Position numbers and translations under genes: made by a program. Shown here piece by piece: positions 58,463 through 64,000 of a DNA stretch of 64,000 bases (the stretch's first letter is position 1; every line of letters starts with the position of its first letter). Source of the stretch: Cryptomeria japonica (lineage: Eukaryota > Streptophyta > Pinopsida > Cupressales > Cupressaceae); the NCBI RefSeq assembly GCF_030272615.1, contig NC_081408.1, forward strand, positions 617,764,476 through 617,828,475, in the 5' to 3' direction. The notes beneath the pieces are model-generated. The model did not search any database, had not been told where the DNA came from, and saw nothing but the letters and a program-made list of their open reading frames with translations.

Positions 58463-59253
58463 TGTTAGGATTGATGATAGTCCCAAAGATACTGAGAGGG
58501 GGGGGGGGGGGTGAATTAGTATCTAACCGGTTAACAAAATAGTTGACCTTATTAAGTATTTTGCATTCCAGAAAAGTGTACTGATAAACAAGAATTAATG
58601 CAGTAAATACAACATAGAAAGAACACCATAACACAAGATGTTTAACGAGGAAACCCAGTGTGGGAAAAACCTCGGTGGGATTTGTGACCCACAATATTCA
58701 CTCACTAGCCAATGAATGGATATTACTTACAAGAGGGGCCTGCACATGTAGGAAGGCCAACTGCCTAGAGCTCACTGCTCAATTATAAAAGGAAGTCTCG
58801 CTGACTTACAAAATGAATTATAAGAATCCAAAGTAGTGTACTGCTACAAAACAACATCTGTAATGCCAAATTCAGTACCGGTTTAAGCTCATACAATAAC
58901 CATAAACCCTTCTACAAAATTTGCCTTAATATTCTCTCTACATATCCATCATATCTATCCTCTATGTTGTATTACAAAATGATCTACAAGATCTCATACT
59001 TATATATGAGTCTTATTACAATATGCCATGTCGGCTTACAAAAAGATATTACAATTAAATACAAAATATAATAATCAAAATCCTGTTGGCTGAGATGTCG
59101 GTAAACATTATTGTCGTTGTCGGTGAAGTGTCTATCGATGTAGAGTTTGCTAGTGTCGGTGCCTGAAGATATCCACAATGTTGTCGGTAAGTTGCCATCA
59201 ATGACAACACCTTCAATCACCTTCAATTCTCATTAGAGTGTGCAATGCCAATA
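58463..59253 (-). repeat. Element G 5' LTR
   Basis: It is 791 bp, starts TGTTAGGATTG and ends GCCAATA, followed by the TSD TATTT. It has a 14-base G-run near 58497-58510. Confidence 0.92.
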
Positions 59254-59258
59254 TATTT

Positions 59259-60408
59259 TGATGTGGAAAACTCAGTTACGGGAAAAACCATGGTGGGAAC
59301 CTACCTACAATAAGATGATACTCTGCATTAGTATGTGAAAATATTACAATGGGAAAAGCATATGCATTCATTCACACTACCTAGAGATCACTGCTCAAAA
59401 GATAATGACCTAGAAGGCTACAACCCTCAGGGAAGTCTCACTAACTTACAACAAGATTCAAACTACAATCTGAAAGAAATGAACTGAAAGTATAACATCT
59501 CCAAATGCCTGATTACATTTCCGATCAAGCACAATTGTTTGCTCCGCAACACAAATATCTTCTCAATCATAATGCCAAAGGATGAATCACTTGATCTCAC
59601 ATACACCACTCTCTGATAATGAAGACATAACCATGATACCTAATTAACATATCTATATCACCTATTTATACAATTCATCAACCTTGACTACAAGGTCGGC
59701 TAAACCCTCAACTCAAAATTGCAAAATAACATCAAACGATACAAAGATCGACCACTAGACCAATATAATGATTTACATGACATAATATGGACCTAAATCA
59801 AATCTCCAAACATGCAACACCACTGAAAATCATGCCAAGATCAACTACAACATGCTACATCACCAGGAAAATCACATAATATGAAGAACATCATCGGTTC
59901 AGCAAAATCACCAAGAACTTACACAACGATCAATGCAGATCATCAAAACAAATAGGACACAATTAGGAAACACTAGCAAGAATGTTGTAATCATCAACAA
60001 CAGTTGCACCAACACCACTTATCAAATATTCATTGATCAACATCTGAAACTCAAGAACACTCAACCAACAACAACTACCATGAAGAAAAGATAACTTGTG
60101 GAGAACCAAATTACAAACCATCTTAAATGAAGATACACAAGACAATCCCAAACAATATCCCAAAATATTAGATCAAGATCTAATCACACGAGAATATTTT
60201 AGATGAAATACTGAACTCTGCAAAGCATTGATCAAATAAATAAACTACAAAATTGGATCATCTGATATGATCAATTAAGCTTCTTGGATAACCAATACCA
60301 GTACAAAAGAATATAATGATACTAAAGATACTCCATGCACCATACAATAAGCCCAATAAACTAGTCTACAATCACCAAAGAAGGAATATGTTAATATCAA
60401 TGACAACA
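59259..60408 (-). repeat. Element I 5' LTR, outer part
   Basis: It continues 46666-46814 after the G insertion (TGATGTGGAAAACTCAG). It ends ATCAATGACAACA, the complement of a TGTTGTCATTGAT start. No gene is visible. Confidence 0.7.
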
Positions 60409-60411
60409 ACA

Positions 60412-60625
60412 TATCCTAGCAACAACAATGTGCAACACCTTGAGGCTGTGATAATCTTGTAATAGGAGGGGTAGAATGGGACCTTATGGGTGTGGGTGCT
60501 TCTTCTTGAGTTCCCCTAACCTGTGATAAACAATGTGTAGCACTAGTTCTCATATAACCTGAATAAGGAAGATAAGTGAATTGAAAATTACCTTTTGAAG
60601 ATGACCTAGTTTGTCTTCTTGGCAT
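60412..60625 (-). pseudogene. Element K gag, N-terminal fragment (tentative)
   Basis: An open frame starts MPRRQTRSSSKG at 60625 and runs 71 codons into the I insertion. The basic start resembles D's MVATRSQKKK, and the position downstream of a primer site fits gag. No conserved domain is reached, so this rests on position. Confidence 0.4.
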
Positions 60626-60755
60626 ATAAGTTGCACTGGTAATCACTGAGAGTCTAAATCTATTCCTTAGAGTCACCAGGTGCTTGATTGATTTCCTCCA
60701 AAGTTTGGATTTCTTGGAGAAACATTGAATCACTTGCAAAGATTGAAAAGATTTA

Positions 60756-60775
60756 TCCCACCGGGCATGCCAAAA
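60756..60775 (-). other. Element K primer binding site
   Basis: The minus strand reads TTTTGGCATGCCCGGTGGGA, matching D's site at 16-17 of 20 positions. Confidence 0.65.
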
Positions 60776-60780
60776 ACTAT

Positions 60781-61614
60781 TGTCATAAAAGTGTATCCGC
60801 TTAATGAACAACCTTGATCATCAACCTTGTACAACATAGAAACAACCTCCCAAGTGTGGGACTTGCAAAAGTGAGGTTGAGTCCCTAGAGAAGGCCAATT
60901 TTCTTTCCAATCTGATTGCGAGTGTTGGACTAACCCAACACCAAAATATCTATTCAACTAGTTTTTAGTGGGAAAAGGGAGAAAGAAGGGATTCTTGAAA
61001 GAGGGGAAATAAGGTTTGCACCTAGATAGAAGTTTTATCCTCTTTTCCCATGACTCCAAAATACATCAATAAAACTACCTTAGGTATGCACAAGATTCTA
61101 TCTAAATTAGCTTCATAAGAATAAGTGAAGGTTAGAATTCTATAGGACGAAGAGATGAATTAAAGTAATTCACAATCAACATACATAGAGGGATCAACAA
61201 AATCAGATAAACTAAAGAACTAGAAAGAGATGCATTCAAATAAAGAGGTAGAACACACTACATAGATTATCTAAATAAAAAAGAGGGAAGGAAGATAATT
61301 TTATTAATGCAAAGGCAAGACAATATTTATAGTTACAGAAAACATGAAATTTAATAAGAGAGAAAATAAGGACCCTTAAGTAGGGCTACAAAATTTCCTT
61401 TAAATCTCAAGCATAACTCAGATTGAGTTGGAGTTAAGAAACCCTAGCCCTAGCCAAGATTAGGTTACACAATATCCAAGAGGAGGAAGATTAGATGAAG
61501 GATGATCTGATGACATACTGAATTCAGCTTTGAGAGCATCCTCTGTCTCTAGAAAAACAAAATCCCTACAAAAGGAGCAAATCTCTACAATTGAATGCAT
61601 TGGGATTGCGTCTG
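60781..61614 (-). repeat. Element K 5' LTR, partial
   Basis: It starts TGTCATAAAAG next to the primer site and is interrupted by H at 61615. A minus-strand TATAAAT lies at 61325-61331. No gene is visible and the partner LTR is not in the window. Confidence 0.5.
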
Positions 61615-62703
61615 TGTTGGCAATATGGAGGAGTTATTGATTATGTGTTACATTGATGTTTTGTCATTGATGTCAACACTAGCTCTTTTGGTTGGTTACT
61701 AGTGGCCAAGTTTTGGTTACCGATAGAAGATCTTGTGCTACCGTTAAGGGTTCAAGGTTTTACCGACAAAGCTTTTACTGAGAAACTTTGACAGAATGCA
61801 CAAGTGGTGTTGGTGCAGCTTCTAGATGGAATTCAGGATGTAGAAGGTGATCCTTGATTATGGTTCAATTGATTGGAGACATCACTTTGGTGTGGTGGAC
61901 CTAGATTAGGTTAGATGCCTATCTAGGTTATGGACCGGTATCATGTTAACGTGTTCTCTACACATTACCGGGATGATTTATGGATTGGTTAATGTTGTTT
62001 TGGTCTAAAGCCAACATGGCATATCATTGTAATATGGATGTATGTAATGATCTTATTATAATATCTTTTAGGTGGCCGACCTAATTGGTTTAGGCCTTAG
62101 GGTTTGTATAAATTGATGTAAGATATCATTGTAGATCATGGGTGTGGGAATGAAATATATGTTCGTGGTCGTGGAATGAAATATCATATGCAAAGGAGAC
62201 TTGGCTGATAATAGGTGATCAAATTAGGTTTAAGTAAGAGATTAAAGGCCTCCAGTATTTAGCTTAATCGAGACTGTAATCAAGCATGGTAGATTTTATC
62301 TCTGGCAGTTCATTTTTCTGGATTGTTGTCCAATTGTATTGAGGTGGTTATAACCTCTTTGGGGCCAGTGAGACTCCTTTATAATGAGAAGTATGCTCTA
62401 GGCAGTGTGCCTTCCTACATGTGTAGGCCCCTTATTGTATCACATACTTTTTGCAGAAGTATCATCTGACTGTGGGTAGGCTTCCCACTGTGGTGTTTCC
62501 CTTTACTGGTTTTTCCACGTACAAATCATGGTGTTATGTGGTACGGTTTCATTCTTAAGTTTTATTGCTTACTGGTATCTATTTCTGCTATTCCATTATT
62601 TAGTGTTTATGTGCTCTGGTTAAAGGTTATAAAGTGGTTTGATTAATATAATATATTGACACTGATTCACCCCCCCTCTTAGTTTCCAGTGGTTATCCTA
62701 ACA
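61615..62703 (+). repeat. Element H 5' LTR
   Basis: It is 1089 bp, starts TGTTGGCAATATGG and ends TATCCTAACA. It aligns with 44132-45319 (TTGATGTTTTGTCATTGATG). A C-tract (GATTCACCCCCCCTCTTAG) precedes the end. Confidence 0.92.
62107..62113 (+). promoter_or_regulatory. Candidate TATA box of element H LTR
   Basis: TATAAAT is followed by TGATGTAAGAT, as in the E LTR (TATAAAAGTGATGTAAGAT). Confidence 0.6.
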
Positions 62704-62717
62704 ATTGGTATCAGAGA
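62704..62717 (+). other. Element H primer binding site
   Basis: ATTGGTATCAGAGA follows the LTR. Confidence 0.9.
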
Positions 62718-62761
62718 TTTGGTCCTCTTTTGCAAAAGCTTAACCACTTGAGGTAGATCCT

Positions 62762-64000
62762 ATGGCAACTAATACTTCAAATCCACCAGCAACTATTTTC
62801 AGAAGAGAAATCCCTAAGCTTGATGGAAAAAATTATGGGATATGGAAAATCTGAATATAGACTCATCTTAGATGTCTTGGCAAGGATATTTGGGAGATCA
62901 CTAAGAAAGGATATACACCTTATGATCTGGCATCCGGAAATCCTACTCCTACAGACTTGGATGCGAATATTGAAAATGATTGCATAGGTAGAGAATCCCT
63001 CTTGTGTGCACATACTGATCAACAAATCATGGGATTGACTAATAAATCATCAGCAAAGGTTATGTGGGATAAATTGAAAACTCTGAATGAAGGTGACCCT
63101 ACTGTCAAAATTGCTAAACTTGATCATTACCAAGTAAGATATGAGAACTTGAAGATGGAAGATAATGGAAGAATTGCTACATTTATGGAAAGAGTAAATG
63201 AGATTGTCATGGGAATTAAATGTTGTGGAGGATCTCTGAGTGAAGATGAAATAGTTTCCAAAGTCTTGAGAGCCCTTCCACCGACTTACAAGATGAAGGC
63301 AACTACATTTAATGAATTGAGAACAATGGAAAACAATTTAGTTAACAAAGACATTCTGATTGGAAAATTATCTTCTTTTGAGCTTGAAGAATTTGGACCA
63401 TCTGGAGCTACAAAGTCTGAACCTGCTTGTCATGCATCATCATCTACTGACAAAAGTGATTGGAAATCCTTGTATGCAAAGGAATTGGAAGATATGAGGA
63501 AAGAGGATGAGGAATATGAGCAACTTGAAGCCTTATTTTCTAGAAGAGTACCTAAAGGACCGACAGGAAGTAAGTATGAAGGAAAAAAACCTTTTAAATT
63601 TTTTGCATGTAATAAGATTGGTCATTTTGCATCTAGATGTCCTGAAAGGAATGCAAGATTTGAAGAAAGAGTTAAGAAATCATTTAAGCCTAATCAGAAC
63701 AGATATATATTCAAGAAAAATAAACAATGCTACAGAGCGGATGAGGAAGGAGTAAGTGATGACTTTGAGGATGAACTGACAACATACTCTACTAGTGGAT
63801 CCGACAATGGAAAGGAATGGGTGTTCTATGCTTTAAAGGAAGATGAACTAGAACTGGCTATCAAGAATGAAGAAAAGGCCCTGGCACCAAAAGTTGAAGG
63901 CAAGGATGAATGGGTAATTGATAGTGGATGCTTGCATCATATGACTAAAGATAAAAGAAAATTTATGTCCCTATAAGAATACAATGGTGGTCAAGTCAGA
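62762..64000 (+). pseudogene. Element H gag (UBN2 type) and protease, cut by window end
   Basis: It starts MATNTSNPPATIFRREIPKL at 62762. Two stops in WKI-stop-I-stop-THLRCLG interrupt the start; from 62957 the frame is open for 339 codons. Gag segments SAKVMWDKLKTLNEGDP and MERVNEIVMGIK are followed by the knuckle FACNKIGHFASRC, its first Cys replaced by Phe. The protease WVIDSGCLHHMT keeps its catalytic Asp (near 63915). A TAA at 63974 follows KRKFMSL. No coiled-coil module separates gag and protease. Apart from D and B this is the best-kept gag in the window. Confidence 0.88.

Larger units (their letters stand above)
46815..59253 (-). mobile_element. Element G: pol-less two-gene Sirevirus-like element, split by J
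   Basis: LTRs 46815-47612 and 58463-59253 carry the perfect TSD TATTT. The interior has a primer site, ORF1 (58391-57283), ORF2 (56980 to 47816, split by J) and polypurine tracts. It is built like element A and its LTRs are of the same family (CCCAAAGATATTGAGAGG). No pol domain is visible. Confidence 0.9.
45320..60408 (-). mobile_element. Element I: Sirevirus-like copia, split by E and G, left part outside window
   Basis: The parts in view are gag-protease 45320-46609, primer site 46652-46665, and a 5' LTR in two pieces (46666-46814 and 59259-60408). E cuts the protease and G cuts the LTR with TSD TATTT (46810-46814 and 59254-59258). The rest of pol and the 3' LTR lie left of E's 5' LTR, outside the window. 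The outer end could be 60408 or 60411. Confidence 0.8.
60412..61614 (-). mobile_element. Element K: 5' end of a Tat-like gypsy, cut by I and H
   Basis: Only the start of gag, the primer site and part of the 5' LTR are in view. The primer site matches that of D, which suggests the same lineage. It is the outermost element. Confidence 0.55.
61615..64000 (+). mobile_element. Element H: Sirevirus-like copia, 5' end only
   Basis: It comprises 5' LTR 61615-62703, primer site 62704, then gag and protease to the window edge. The LTR is of the E family and the gag is of the I family. The rest of pol is expected beyond 64000. Confidence 0.9.

Overview
The window is plant nuclear DNA made entirely of LTR retrotransposons inserted into one another; I find no host gene, rRNA or tRNA gene. 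Long nested Ty3/gypsy and Sirevirus-like Ty1/copia elements, with coding regions full of stop codons, fit a large, slowly purged seed-plant genome. A conifer or other gymnosperm is my best guess, but this is inference, since no gene identifies the species.

I resolve eleven elements (letters are mine). The nesting order comes from interrupted frames, LTR pairs and target-site duplications (TSDs). K (gypsy, minus, only its 5' end at 60412-61614) was entered by I (copia, minus, pieces in 45320-60408) and by H (copia, plus, 61615 to the window end). I was split by E (copia, plus, 31967-45319) and by G (minus, 46815-59253, TSD TATTT). G was split by J (minus, 47970-55140). E was split by C (chromodomain gypsy, minus, ending at 31966 and running off the left edge) and by F (copia, plus, 34752-43591, TSD ATCTT). 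C was split by A (minus, 1-6240), B (copia, minus, 6897-10841, TSD GTTAT) and D (Tat-type gypsy, minus, 13764-28223, TSD CCTGG). The chain K-I-E-C-D is five levels deep.

C, D, B, F, H and I carry recognisable gag and pol domains (protease, integrase, reverse transcriptase, RNase H), all broken by stops, frameshifts, deletions or lost catalytic residues. D is the best preserved: dual RNase H, a G-patch-like segment after the protease, a 3.2 kb leader with tandem repeats and a covarying hairpin family, and a 3' minisatellite.

The most interesting group is A, G and J. These have Sirevirus-like LTRs, Met-tRNA primer sites and polypurine tracts but no pol gene. Each has two genes: ORF1, a coiled-coil protein with three or four CCHC zinc knuckles, and ORF2, a protein of up to about 1000 codons that starts MAS and holds a conserved domain I cannot name with certainty, a charged linker and a coiled-coil C terminus. 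Between A and G the core of ORF2 differs almost only at synonymous sites, so it was maintained as protein. ORF1 ends in Asn-stop followed 9-11 bases later by a conserved G-tract in A, G, J and E. The pol-bearing elements E and F carry the same ORF1 module, which suggests that two-gene parasites were mobilised by such partners.
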